Assembly: GCF_051195255.1 (NCBI RefSeq)
Contig: NZ_JBNJLK010000002.1
Span: 124,001-188,000 of the forward strand
From: Falsirhodobacter sp051195255
Lineage (GTDB): Bacteria; Pseudomonadota; Alphaproteobacteria; Rhodobacterales; Rhodobacteraceae
Reading direction: 5' to 3'
Length of the DNA stretch: 64,000 nt
Position 1 is the first letter of the stretch. Each line of letters starts with the position of its first letter. The position numbers were made by a program, and so were the translations under genes. Of this stretch, positions 25,417-34,250 are shown in pieces. The notes under the pieces were generated by a model, which ran no database searches, was not told the DNA's origin, and saw only the letters and a list, made by a program, of their open reading frames with translations.

Positions 25417-26754
25417 TCAGTAGTGATAGGCGCTTTCGCCGTGCGAGGTGGTGTCGAGGCCTTCGCGTTCCTGATCTGCGGTGACCCGCAGGCCGATGAC
25501 CACGTCCACGATCTTGTAAAGAATGGCCGACACCACGCCGCACCACACGATCGTCACCAGAACCGCAAGGATCTGCGTCCAGACTTGGGCGCCCATCGTC
25601 ACGCCCTCGGCATAGCCGATGCCACCCAAGGATGCGGAGGTGAAGATGCCGGTGCCGATCGCGCCCACGATGCCGCCCATGCCGTGGATGCCGAAGACAT
25701 CAAGGCTGTCGTCATAGCCGAACTTGTTCTTCACCGTGGCCACGAAGAAGTAGCATACGGCCGAACCGATGGCGCCCAGCACGATCGCGCCCACCGGTCC
25801 GATCAGGCCGGCCGCGGGGGTGACCGCCACCAGACCCGTCACCATGCCCGACACCGCGCCCAGCATGGAGGCCTTGCCACGGGCGGCCCCTTCGATCGCG
25901 ACCCAGGCCAGGGTGGCGCCGGCGGTGGCGGTGAAGGTGTTGATCATGGCCAGCGCGGCACCGCCATTGGCTTCCAGGTTCGATCCGGCGTTGAAGCCGA
26001 ACCAGCCCACGAACAGCATGCAGGCCCCGACCATGGTCAGCGTCATCGAATGCGGGGCCAGCATGTCGCGGCCCAGACCGATGCGCTTGCCCACCAGCAT
26101 GGACCCGACAAGGCCCGCGATCCCGGCGTTGATGTGCACCACGGTGCCGCCGGCGAAGTCCAATGCGCCCCAGCCGAACAGCAGGCCGTTGGCGTCCCAC
26201 ACCATGTGCGCGATCGGGAAGTAGACGAAGGTGACCCACAGCAGGATGAACAGCATCAGCGCGCTGAAGCGGATCCGTTCGGCAAAGGCGCCGACGATCA
26301 GGGCCGGGGTGATGCAGGCGAAGGTCATCTGGAAGCAGATGAACACGTATTCCGGAATCACGTATTCGGCCGAGAAGGTGGCCGCCATGCTGTCCGGCGT
26401 GACGCCGGCCAGGAACATCTTGGCAAAGCCGCCGAAGAACGGCCCCGTGTTGCCGCCGAAGGCGAAGGAATAGCCCCACAGAACCCAGACCACGATCACC
26501 ATCGCGGTGATCAGCGTGCACTGCATCAGCACCGACAGCATGTTCTTCGTCCGCACGAGGCCGCCATAGAACAGCGCGAGGCCCGGCAGGATCATGAACA
26601 GCACGAGCACAGTGGACACCAGCATCCACGCCACATCGCCCTTGTCCATGACCGGCTCCACCACGGCGGCGGGCACGGCGCCCTGCGCCAGCGCCGGAAG
26701 GGCGCCCATCGCGCCCAGTGCGGCCAGACCCGCGGTCTTCATCACTTGTCTCAT
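25417..26754 (-). CDS. amtB: ammonium transporter
   Basis: AmtB channel for NH4+/NH3 uptake, a trimer in the inner membrane. An N-terminal signal peptide (MRQVMKTAGLAALGAMGALPA then LAQ) precedes eleven membrane segments. Seen: FYGGLVRTKNMLSVLMQ, the signature DFAGGTVVHINAGIAGLVGS with the first pore His, WFGFNAGSNLEANG, and the second pore His in DVFGIHGMGGIVGAIGTGIF. 445 residues. Start at 26754, with GGGGACG upstream. It is 22 nt after glnK in the same direction, the usual glnK-amtB operon in which GlnK blocks the channel when nitrogen is plentiful. Confidence 0.96.
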   Translation of the reverse strand: MRQVMKTAGLAALGAMGALPALAQGAVPAAVVEPVMDKGDVAWMLVSTVLVLFMILPGLALFYGGLVRTKNMLSVLMQCTLITAMVIVVWVLWGYSFAFGGNTGPFFGGFAKMFLAGVTPDSMAATFSAEYVIPEYVFICFQMTFACITPALIVGAFAERIRFSALMLFILLWVTFVYFPIAHMVWDANGLLFGWGALDFAGGTVVHINAGIAGLVGSMLVGKRIGLGRDMLAPHSMTLTMVGACMLFVGWFGFNAGSNLEANGGAALAMINTFTATAGATLAWVAIEGAARGKASMLGAVSGMVTGLVAVTPAAGLIGPVGAIVLGAIGSAVCYFFVATVKNKFGYDDSLDVFGIHGMGGIVGAIGTGIFTSASLGGIGYAEGVTMGAQVWTQILAVLVTIVWCGVVSAILYKIVDVVIGLRVTADQEREGLDTTSHGESAYHY

Positions 26755-26776
26755 CGTCCCCAGTCCCCCCGTGCGA

Positions 26777-27115
26777 TCAAAGCGCATCGTCGTTGATTTC
26801 GCCCGTGCGCACACGGACGGCCTGTTCCACATCCAGCACGAAGATTTTGCCGTCGCCGATCTTGTCGGTTTTGGCGGTGGCCTGGATGGCGTCCACCACC
26901 GATTCTGCCATCGCGTCCGACACCACGATCTCCAGCCGGACCTTCGGCACGAAGTTCACGGCGTATTCCGCGCCACGATAGATTTCCGTATGGCCCGACT
27001 GCGATCCGAAGCCCTTGATTTCCGTCACCATCATCCCGCGCACGCCGATGGCGGTCAGGGCCTCGCGGACCTCCTCCAGCTTGAACGGCTTGATGGCTGC
27101 AATGATCAGTTTCAC
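26777..27115 (-). CDS. glnK: nitrogen regulatory protein P-II
   Basis: A 112-residue trimeric P-II signal protein that senses 2-oxoglutarate, ATP/ADP and glutamine state. Seen: KLIIAAIKPFKLEEVREAL, the T-loop HTEIYRGAEYAVNF with uridylylation site Tyr51, and the C-terminal GDGKIFVLDVEQAVRVRTGE with the B- and C-loop residues. It is the partner of the AmtB gene just downstream, hence glnK rather than glnB. The start is GTG at 27115 after GAGGGGA; no ATG fits in frame. Nitrogen control by NtrC/sigma-54 is common for this operon, but no clear -24/-12 element was found in the 244-nt upstream gap. Confidence 0.95.
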   Translation of the reverse strand: MKLIIAAIKPFKLEEVREALTAIGVRGMMVTEIKGFGSQSGHTEIYRGAEYAVNFVPKVRLEIVVSDAMAESVVDAIQATAKTDKIGDGKIFVLDVEQAVRVRTGEINDDAL

Positions 27116-27255
27116 CGTGCATCCCCTCGTGATTGCGGCCTTGGGCCATTGGGGGCAGAAAGCGGTCTTTTTGGGCTTCCGGCAATCATCCGCCGAACCG
27201 CAAGGCGGCTGAAGACAGGCCAATATGGCGGTACGCCTGTTATTTCGGCGGAATG

Positions 27256-27270
27256 CGCAAAAACTTTGCG
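27256..27270. promoter_or_regulatory. perfect 6-3-6 inverted repeat in the glnK / PBP divergent region
   Basis: CGCAAA-AAC-TTTGCG at 27256-27270, about 140 nt before glnK and 90 nt before the PBP gene. It has the look of a dimeric regulator site; it is not a good match to the NtrC consensus (TGCACC-N5-GGTGCA). The rest of the 244-nt gap (27116-27359) shows nothing else recognisable. Confidence 0.35.
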
Positions 27271-27359
27271 GCGCGGTAACGGGGCGGAAACAAACAGCCC
27301 TCAACAAAGCCGGCGAGAAACGTTATTCTGCTGCGACAGAAAAAGAAGGGCAGACAGGC

Positions 27360-29606
27360 ATGAGTGGACCGACCAGGCGCACGCCTCTCGTGGCGGAGAA
27401 GCGCTATGCGGCGAACGGCAGCGGACGTGGGGCAGCGGGCGGCGGTCAGGGCGGCGGCAATGGCGGGGGCCGGACCGGCGGCGGTCAGGGCGGCAACGGT
27501 GGTGGGCCAAGGAAACCCGCGCCGCGCAAGCCTGCGCCCCGCCGGCCGCGCAACCCGGTCGTCGCGCTGGTTCTGGGCCTGCTGACCCTGCTGCGCCGCG
27601 TGGTGTGGGGGGTCTTCTGGCGCTCCGCCCTGGTGCTGGCGCTTCTGATCGGCGGGGCCACGTTCTACTTCGCTTCCACCCTGCCGCAGGTGTCGGACCT
27701 TCTGGACGCGCGGGTGCGCGGGTCGGTCACCATGCTGGACGGCAACGGCGAAACCTTCGCCTGGCGGGGGGAAGTGTATGGCGGCTCCCTCCGGTCCGAG
27801 GATGCGTCGGCCAACCTGCGCAACGCCGTCGTCGCGACCGAGGATCGGCGCTTCTACCGCCACTTCGGGGTCAGCCCGCGGGGCATCGCCTCGGCCGTCG
27901 CGATCAACCTGCGCGCGGGCCGCGGCCCGTTCGACGGCAACGGCGGGTCCACCATCACGCAGCAGGTGGCGAAGCTGCTGTGCCTCGGTGTGCAATACGA
28001 TCCCGAAAAGTGGAAGTCGGAAGCCGAGTACGAGGCCGACTGCCGCACCACCAGCCTGTGGCGCAAGATCAAGGAAGTGCCCTATTCGCTGGCGATGGAG
28101 GCCAAGTATTCCAAGGCCGACATCCTGACCATCTATTTCAACCGCGTCTATCTGGGCGCCGGTGCGCGCGGGTTCGAAGCCGCAGCCGAACGCTATTTCG
28201 GCAAGTCCGCGAAGGCGGTCGAACCGGCCGAGGCCGCGATGCTGGCGGGCCTTCTGCGCGCCCCGTCCTATTACGCGCCGACGAACAACCTGCAGCGCGC
28301 CATTGACCGCGCGAACGTCATCGTCGGCCTGATGGAGGATCAGGGCTACCTGACCGCCGAACAGGCCCGCTATGCCGTGGCAAATCCGGCGCAGCTGTCC
28401 GGCGCGGCCGAGGACCGGTCCGGCGGGTTCTTCGCCGATTGGGTGATGGAATCGGGCCCCGACTTCCTGACCCGCGACACGACCGAGGATGTGGTGATCC
28501 AGACCACCATGGACCAGCGTCTTCAGCGTGCGACGCAGGACGCGGTGACGCAGGTGTTTAAGGACAAGGTCAGCGAAGGATCGAAGGCCCAGACGGCCGT
28601 GGTCGTCATGTCGCCGGACGGCGCCGTGCGCGCCATGCTGGGCGGGCGGACGGTGGAACCGGCCGGGTCCTTCAACCGCGCCACGCAGGCGCTGCGGCAG
28701 ACGGGGTCGTCCTTCAAGCCCTTCGTTTATGCCGCCGCGATGGACGCAGGTTTCAGCCCCGCCGACTTCGTGGAAGACAAGCCCTTCACGCTGAACATCC
28801 CCGGATCGGGCCCGTGGACGCCGTCGAACTATGACCACACGTTCAGCGGGGTCGTGACGCTGACCCACGCCTTGGCCCATTCGCTGAACATCCCCGCCGT
28901 CCGCGTGTCCGAGGCGGTGGGCCGGCAGAAGGTCATCGACGTCGCATCGCGCTTCGGGATCCATTCGAACCTGGTGAACAGCCCCTCGCTGGCGCTGGGC
29001 GTGTCCGAGGCGACGCTGCTGGAGATGACGGGCGCCTATGCCGGCATCCTGAACGGCGGAATGGCCGTGCATCCCTATGGCCTGACCAGCCTGCGCCTGC
29101 GCGGCGACGACACGCCCCTGATCGGCCAGACCGGGGGCTTGGGCGAACGCGTGATCTCGGACGAGGCGGCGCAGCTTCTGACCTACATGATGACGCAGGT
29201 GATCGAAACGGGGACCGGCCGGCGCGCGAAGCTTCCGTCAGGGCGCGAGGCGGCGGGCAAGACCGGCACCACGCAGGCCGCGCGCGATGCGTGGTTCATG
29301 GGCTTCACGGCTGATTACGTCGTGGGCGTCTGGATGGGCTATGATGACAACACGCCGTTGAAGGGTACCACGGGCGGCGGTCTGCCCGCAGACATCTGGC
29401 GCGAGGTCATGAGCCGGATCGAGGACGGCCAGCCGCTGGTTCCGCTGCGCAAGATCGTGCCCGAAGCCCGCGTTCCCCCTTCTGCCCCCACCAACGCCCC
29501 CGTGGCCGAGGTGCAGCCGGTCCCGCAGGCCCAGCCGCAGTCGCAGGGCGAACCCAACGTCGCCGAGCGCATCCTGAACGACGTCCGGCGCGCCTTTGGG
29601 GGATAA
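27360..29606 (+). CDS. class A penicillin-binding protein (PBP1-type, GT51 + transpeptidase)
   Basis: A bifunctional peptidoglycan synthase of 748 residues. Cytoplasmic residues 1-66 are unusual: a Gly/Gln/Asn-rich stretch (about 22-50) followed by basic Pro-Ala repeats. One membrane segment lies at about 88-108. The GT51 domain shows NAVVATEDRRFYRHFGV (catalytic Glu161) and GGSTITQQVAKLL. The transpeptidase has SSFK with Ser450/Lys453, an SLN triad and KTG at 634. The end is Pro/Gln-rich. Start chosen at 27360 (MSGPTRRTPL); the frame is open to 27225 without support. Divergent from glnK; followed by a terminator. Confidence 0.92.
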   Translation: MSGPTRRTPLVAEKRYAANGSGRGAAGGGQGGGNGGGRTGGGQGGNGGGPRKPAPRKPAPRRPRNPVVALVLGLLTLLRRVVWGVFWRSALVLALLIGGATFYFASTLPQVSDLLDARVRGSVTMLDGNGETFAWRGEVYGGSLRSEDASANLRNAVVATEDRRFYRHFGVSPRGIASAVAINLRAGRGPFDGNGGSTITQQVAKLLCLGVQYDPEKWKSEAEYEADCRTTSLWRKIKEVPYSLAMEAKYSKADILTIYFNRVYLGAGARGFEAAAERYFGKSAKAVEPAEAAMLAGLLRAPSYYAPTNNLQRAIDRANVIVGLMEDQGYLTAEQARYAVANPAQLSGAAEDRSGGFFADWVMESGPDFLTRDTTEDVVIQTTMDQRLQRATQDAVTQVFKDKVSEGSKAQTAVVVMSPDGAVRAMLGGRTVEPAGSFNRATQALRQTGSSFKPFVYAAAMDAGFSPADFVEDKPFTLNIPGSGPWTPSNYDHTFSGVVTLTHALAHSLNIPAVRVSEAVGRQKVIDVASRFGIHSNLVNSPSLALGVSEATLLEMTGAYAGILNGGMAVHPYGLTSLRLRGDDTPLIGQTGGLGERVISDEAAQLLTYMMTQVIETGTGRRAKLPSGREAAGKTGTTQAARDAWFMGFTADYVVGVWMGYDDNTPLKGTTGGGLPADIWREVMSRIEDGQPLVPLRKIVPEARVPPSAPTNAPVAEVQPVPQAQPQSQGEPNVAERILNDVRRAFGG

Positions 29607-29612
29607 ACGAAA

Positions 29613-29639
29613 GGCCCCGCCAGATGGCGGGGCCTTTTT
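29613..29639 (+). terminator. Rho-independent terminator of the PBP gene
   Basis: A perfect 9-bp stem GGCCCCGCC/GGCGGGGCC (29613-29621 with 29626-29634), AGAT loop, then five T. On the other strand only a short U run follows, so it may also weakly end the mlaA-mlaC transcript. Confidence 0.95.
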
Positions 29640-29657
29640 CATTCCAAACCGGCGGGT

Positions 29658-30281
29658 TCAGGCGCGGCGCAGGGCCTGCGTCAGGCGGTCGATGCTGCCG
29701 CCCTGCTGGTCCAGGATCGCCTGAACCTCGGTCCGTTCGGAGGCGAGCATGTTCACGCCCTGAATGATGATGTTGAAGAACTTCGGGCTGCCGCTGTTCG
29801 TCGACACGTGCCAGCGTACATCCGCCCCCGAGCTGCTGCGGGAGGAGGCGGTGGACACCACCTCGTAATAGCTCTTGATCGGGTTGACACCGGTCACCTG
29901 GATCTTGCCGCCGATGAACTCGCGGAAGCGACGTCCGTACTTGCGTGACACGTAGCCTTGATAGGCCTGCGTGTAGGCCTGAAGCTGGGCCGGCGTCGCC
30001 TGACGTGCGGCCACGCCCAGCGTGGAACGGGCGATCGTGGGAACGTCGGCATAGGTCGCGAAGACCCGCTCGAAGTCGTCGTACATCTGCTGCTCGGACT
30101 GGCCCGAAGCGATGATCTGGTTGACCGAGGCGACAGCCTGTTCGACCGCGCGGCGGGCCGCGTCGGCACCGCTTTGCGCGCGGGCAAAGCCGGGCAGCGT
30201 CAGCGCCAGACCACCGACGACCAGACCACCGGCCAAAGCGCGGCGGGTCAGAACGGGGGCAAAGGGAGTGTTATTGAGCAT
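29658..30281 (-). CDS. mlaC: MlaC-type phospholipid-binding periplasmic protein (Ttg2 family)
   Basis: A 207-residue exported protein; MlaC shuttles phospholipids between the outer-membrane MlaA complex and the inner-membrane MlaFEDB transporter. The N-terminus has a TRRALAGGLVVGGLALTL signal with twin arginines and an ARAQ cleavage site at about 35. The mature part shows the MlaC pattern: VNQIIASGQSEQQMYDDFERVF, a PTIARSTLGVAARQATPAQL segment, YVSRKYGRRFREF, and FFNIIIQGVNMLASERTEVQ. Its start overlaps the mlaA end by 11 nt, so the two are cotranscribed. The genes mlaBDEF are not in the window. Confidence 0.88.
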   Translation of the reverse strand: MLNNTPFAPVLTRRALAGGLVVGGLALTLPGFARAQSGADAARRAVEQAVASVNQIIASGQSEQQMYDDFERVFATYADVPTIARSTLGVAARQATPAQLQAYTQAYQGYVSRKYGRRFREFIGGKIQVTGVNPIKSYYEVVSTASSRSSSGADVRWHVSTNSGSPKFFNIIIQGVNMLASERTEVQAILDQQGGSIDRLTQALRRA

Positions 30282-31104
30282 TGGTATCCTCGTAGGGATC
30301 TATGAAATCTGCGGACGCCGCGGCCGGGGCCGCACCACCGGGTGCATCGGCATACGGATCGATAAACCCGCCATCCCCCTCTGCGGTTCCCCGCCCGGCG
30401 TTCTGCTCCAGCGTGAAGCGCCGGTTCTGCAGGTAGGCCAGACGCGCCTGCGAGTAGCTGTCCGCACTGTCATAAAGCACATCGTCGATCGTGTCGGTGT
30501 AGGTGTAGCGGGTGTCCAGGATCTCTCCGCCCTTGGCCACGGAGGCGTAGGTGGTTTCGGGCTTGTCGATCAGGAAGTTCAAGGGATTGGTGATCGTGTC
30601 GACGATCAGGCCCAAGGTGTCGCGCGTGGTGGACGGGCCGAAGACCGGGTTTTCCACATAGGCGCCTTCGCCCGCACCCCAGGTGTACAGCGTTTCGCCG
30701 AAATCGGCGTCCTTCTGGGGCATGCCCAGATGCGTCGCCGGATCGAAGATGCCCAGCACCCCGATGGTGGAGTTCACGAGGAACCGGCCGGTGTTCGACA
30801 AGGCGCTGCCCGGGCGGCCCTGAAGAACGCCGTTCACGACATCGCCCGGCAGTTCGAGGTTTTCGGCCACGTTCGAGATGCTGGTCCGCACCGGACTGGG
30901 CACATGGCCATAGGTGTGGGACACGGGACGAAGGACGCGACGGTCCAGACCCTTGTTGAACGCGTGGAAGTTGCGGTTCACCCCTTCGTTCGGGTCGTTC
31001 ACCCCCGTCGCCTGCGGGGCGGGGCCACAGGCGGCCAGCAGGGCCAGTCCCGAAACAGCGGCCAAGGCCGATACCCGCGACAAAGCTTTGTTAACCACCA
31101 TCAT
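30271..31104 (-). CDS. mlaA: MlaA (VacJ) family outer-membrane lipoprotein
   Basis: A 277-residue lipoprotein that removes mislocalised phospholipids from the outer leaflet of the outer membrane. The lipobox LLAAC (Cys26) ends the signal peptide. Seen: NDPNEGVNRNFHAFNKGLDR, RPVSHTYGHVPSPVRTSISN, the GRFLVNSTIGVLGIFDPA motif, TLYTWGAGEGAYVENPVFGP and NPLNFLID, all typical. The C-terminus is an acidic Asp/Pro/Tyr-rich tail with two FIDPY repeats. Start 31104 (MMVV) with a short AGG; 31101 is an alternative. First gene of the pair with mlaC; divergent from a type I secretion ABC gene. Confidence 0.9.
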   Translation of the reverse strand: MMVVNKALSRVSALAAVSGLALLAACGPAPQATGVNDPNEGVNRNFHAFNKGLDRRVLRPVSHTYGHVPSPVRTSISNVAENLELPGDVVNGVLQGRPGSALSNTGRFLVNSTIGVLGIFDPATHLGMPQKDADFGETLYTWGAGEGAYVENPVFGPSTTRDTLGLIVDTITNPLNFLIDKPETTYASVAKGGEILDTRYTYTDTIDDVLYDSADSYSQARLAYLQNRRFTLEQNAGRGTAEGDGGFIDPYADAPGGAAPAAASADFIDPYEDTNAQ

Positions 31105-31210
31105 CCTAATGTCCCCATCAAATCGTGACTGAACGTCACCGCCCCAGGTTCACGCCATATTCGGCCAGACCGGCGATGACAACGTCGGCCGAAACGGGAC
31201 GAGGGGCATC

Positions 31211-32935
31211 GTGGCAAAAATGACGAACGGAACCGGAATACCAGAACTGCGGCAGGCCCTGCGGCTGTCAAGGGGCGGTCTGGTGGCGGTGGGGGTTTTC
31301 TCGTTCTTCTGCAACCTTCTGATGCTGACCGGACCGCTTTACATGATGCAGGTCTACGACCGTGTGCTGGCGGCGCGCTCGGTGGAAACGCTGGTGGCCT
31401 TGTCTCTTCTGGCGGGCGGGCTGTTCGCGGTCATGGGCTTTCTGGACGCGGTGCGCGGGCGCATCCTCGTCCGTCTAGGGGCCGCGTTTCAGGACGGGCT
31501 GGACCTGCGGGTGTTCCGGGCCGCGCTGGCGCGGCTGTCGCGGCGGCCGGACGACGCGCGGGCGCTGGCCGCCTCGCGCGATCTGGAGGCGGTGCAGAAG
31601 GCCTTCGCCTCCCCCGTGACCGCGTCGCTGTTCGACCTGCCGTGGACGCCGCTGTTTCTGGGCCTGATCTTCCTGTTCCATCCGGCGCTGGGCTGGCTGG
31701 CCCTGGGGGGCGGGACGGTGCTGGTGGCGCTGACGGCACTGAACCGCCGCCTGTCCGCCGCCCCCTTGGCCGAAGCGGCCCGCCTCGGTGCCGAAGCCGA
31801 ACGCGCGCAGCAGATCCTGCTGGCCGAGTCGGAAACCATCGGCGCGCTGGGCATGTCCGACGCGGCCTTCCGCCGCTGGCACGACCTGCGGCACGAAGGG
31901 CTGGTCAGCGGGGCCGCCGCGGCGGGGCTGAACGGCGGCATCGGCGCGGTGACGCGGGTGCTGCGCCTGATCCTGCAATCGGCGATGCTGGGCCTTGGCG
32001 CATGGCTGGTGCTGCATCAGGCGATCGGGGCCGGGGTGATGATCGCGGCCTCCATCCTGATGGGACGGGCGCTGGCCCCGATCGAGGGGATCATCGCCCA
32101 TTGGGCCACCGTCGTGCGGGCCCAGCAGGGCTGGACCCGCCTGAACGGGTTTCTGATCGCGGAACCGGCCCCCCAGATGCCTTTGCCGTTGCCCCGCCCC
32201 GTCGCCCGGCTGGAGGTGGAAGGGCTGACCGTGCTTCCTCCCAACGGCGGGGCGCCTGTGCTGCGTGGCATCGGCTTCACCGTCGCCCCCGGTCAGGCGA
32301 TGGGGGTGATCGGGCCGTCGGGGGCGGGGAAAAGCTCCCTCGCCCGGGCAATCACGGGCGTCTGGTCCGCGCAGGCGGGGCAGGTGCGTCTGGGGGGCGC
32401 GGCGCTGGGGCAATATGACGGCGACGCGCTGGGGGCGTGGCTGGGCTATCTGCCGCAGCGGGTGACGCTGTTCGACGGGACGGTGGCCGAAAACATTGCC
32501 CGTCTGGGCACGCCGGACGCCGAGCGCGTGCTGGCCGCCGCCCAGCAGGCCGCCGCGCATGAGATGATCCTGTCGCTGCCCCAAGGCTACGACACCCGCG
32601 TCACGGCGCTGGGGGCGCAGCTGTCGGGCGGGCAGATCCAGCGCATCGGCCTGGCCCGCGCCCTGTATGGCGATCCGGTCCTGTTGGTGCTGGACGAACC
32701 CGACGCCAGCCTGGACGCCGAGGGAACGGAGGCGCTGCGTGCTGCGCTGCGCGACCACAAGGCCCGCGGGGGCGCGGCGGTGATCGTGGCGCACCGCCCC
32801 TCGGCCATTCAGGATTGCGACCGCCTTCTGGTGCTGGAGGCGGGGATGCGCCGCGCCTTCGGCCCGAGGGACGAGATCCTGCGCCAGATGGTCCGGAACC
32901 ACGCCGAAATCCTGCGCGAAAGGGGCGCCGCATGA
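31211..32935 (+). CDS. type I secretion system permease/ATPase (PrtD family)
   Basis: An ABC exporter half-molecule of 574 residues for one-step protein secretion. The N-terminal membrane domain (about 20-320) has six segments (FSFFCNLLMLTGPLYMMQVY onward). The ATPase domain shows Walker A GPSGAGKSS (Lys374), signature LSGGQIQRIGLARAL, and Walker B VLLVLDEPDASLD, where the family has E-P-N or E-P-D. No C39 peptidase is present, as in PrtD. The start is GTG at 31211 with GAGGGG 4 nt upstream; the ATG at 31220 is an alternative. The stop overlaps the HlyD gene (ATGA). No RTX substrate or TolC gene is in the window. Confidence 0.93.
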   Translation: MAKMTNGTGIPELRQALRLSRGGLVAVGVFSFFCNLLMLTGPLYMMQVYDRVLAARSVETLVALSLLAGGLFAVMGFLDAVRGRILVRLGAAFQDGLDLRVFRAALARLSRRPDDARALAASRDLEAVQKAFASPVTASLFDLPWTPLFLGLIFLFHPALGWLALGGGTVLVALTALNRRLSAAPLAEAARLGAEAERAQQILLAESETIGALGMSDAAFRRWHDLRHEGLVSGAAAAGLNGGIGAVTRVLRLILQSAMLGLGAWLVLHQAIGAGVMIAASILMGRALAPIEGIIAHWATVVRAQQGWTRLNGFLIAEPAPQMPLPLPRPVARLEVEGLTVLPPNGGAPVLRGIGFTVAPGQAMGVIGPSGAGKSSLARAITGVWSAQAGQVRLGGAALGQYDGDALGAWLGYLPQRVTLFDGTVAENIARLGTPDAERVLAAAQQAAAHEMILSLPQGYDTRVTALGAQLSGGQIQRIGLARALYGDPVLLVLDEPDASLDAEGTEALRAALRDHKARGGAAVIVAHRPSAIQDCDRLLVLEAGMRRAFGPRDEILRQMVRNHAEILRERGAA

Positions 32936-34194
32936 CCTTCGGGATCAAGGGGCAGGTCGTGGCCGGGGGCGTGGCGCTGGCGATCCTGGTGGCGGGCTTT
33001 GGCGGCTGGTCGGTGCTGGCGCGGATCGACGGCGCGGTGATCGCCCCCGCCAGCCTGCAGGTGCCGGGCAACCGCCGCGCGGTGCAGCATCTGGACGGTG
33101 GCGTGGTGACCGGGGTGAGCGTGGCCGAAGGGCAGGTTGTGCAGGCGGGTGATCTGCTGCTCAGCCTGGATGGAAGCGCCCTTCGCTCCGAACTCGCCAT
33201 CGTGGAAAGCCAGGTGTTCGAGGTGACGGCCCGCCACGCCCGCCTGGCGGCGGAACGGGACGAACGGGCCGCGATCACCTTCCCGCCCGACCTTCCCGCC
33301 GACCGGGCCGAAGTCGCGCTTCAGATGGAAGGCCAGCGCACCCTGTTCGCCGCCCGCGCCGCCACCCTGGCCGCGCAGCAGGACCAGTTGCGCCAGCGCG
33401 AGGCGCAGGTGCGCAGCCAGATCGACGGGCTGAACGCGCAGGCCGTCGCCAACGCCACCCAACTGCGGCTGGCCGAGGAGGAGCTGGCCGACGAACGCGT
33501 GCTTCTGGCCAAGGGTCTGACCCAGCGGGCGCAGGTTCGCGCGCTGGAACGGGAAGGGGCGCGCCTTCAGGGGCAGGCCGGCGCCCTTGTCGCCGATCTG
33601 GCCGAGGCGGAGGACCGGATCACCGAATACCGCATGCGGGCGCTGTCCCTGACGGCGGAGCGGCGGGAGGAGGCGATCACCCAGCTGCGCGACTTTTCCT
33701 ATCAGCTGGCCGAACTGACGGAACGCCGCGCGGCCCTGCGCCGGCAGCTCGACCGGCTGGACATCCGCGCACCGGTCGCCGGGCGGGTGCTGGGCCTGAC
33801 GGTGACCACGCCGGGCGCCGTGATCCGCGCGGCGGACGCCGTGCTGTGGATCGTGCCGCAGGACGAACCCCTTCTGGCCGAGGCGCGGATCCCCCCCGTC
33901 AACATCGACGAGGTGCGCGAAGGCCAGCCCGTGCGCCTGACCCTTCCGGCCTTCCCCGGCCGCACCGCCCCCGAGGTGGAGGGGATCGTGCAGCAGGTGT
34001 CGGCCGACACCTTGCAGGATAAGGAGGGCGCGAGCTTCTATGTCGCCCGCATTGCCCTGACCGCACCGCCGGGGCTGGTTCTGACCCCCGGAATGCCGGC
34101 GGACGCCTTCATCCGAACCGGCGCGCGGTCGCCGCTGGGCTATCTGCTGCACCCCTTCACCAGCTATTTCGACCGGGCCTTCCGGGAAAGCTGA
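32932..34194 (+). CDS. HlyD family type I secretion periplasmic adaptor
   Basis: A 420-residue membrane-fusion protein that joins the ABC exporter to an outer-membrane TolC channel. One membrane anchor lies at about 8-26 (VVAGGVALAILVAGFGGWSV). A lipoyl-like half (RAVQHLDGGVVTGVSVAEGQ) precedes a long Gln/Ala/Glu/Arg-rich coiled coil (about 90-270), then the second lipoyl half DIRAPVAGRVLGLTVTTPGA and a beta-barrel region ending GLVLTPGMPADAFIRTGAR with LHPFTSYFDRAFRES, typical of PrtE. Coupled to the ABC gene by an ATGA overlap. Confidence 0.93.
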   Translation: MTFGIKGQVVAGGVALAILVAGFGGWSVLARIDGAVIAPASLQVPGNRRAVQHLDGGVVTGVSVAEGQVVQAGDLLLSLDGSALRSELAIVESQVFEVTARHARLAAERDERAAITFPPDLPADRAEVALQMEGQRTLFAARAATLAAQQDQLRQREAQVRSQIDGLNAQAVANATQLRLAEEELADERVLLAKGLTQRAQVRALEREGARLQGQAGALVADLAEAEDRITEYRMRALSLTAERREEAITQLRDFSYQLAELTERRAALRRQLDRLDIRAPVAGRVLGLTVTTPGAVIRAADAVLWIVPQDEPLLAEARIPPVNIDEVREGQPVRLTLPAFPGRTAPEVEGIVQQVSADTLQDKEGASFYVARIALTAPPGLVLTPGMPADAFIRTGARSPLGYLLHPFTSYFDRAFRES

Positions 34195-34250
34195 CTTGCC
34201 AGCCGTCGGTCCGGCCCCTAGCGTTCGGGCCAAACCCAAAGGAGCCTGCC

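Noticed and set aside
27116..27255. sigma-54 promoter for glnK-amtB
   Set aside because: TGGCCC...GC-like sequence was seen but the GG-to-GC spacing is 9, not 10, so it does not fit a -24/-12 element.
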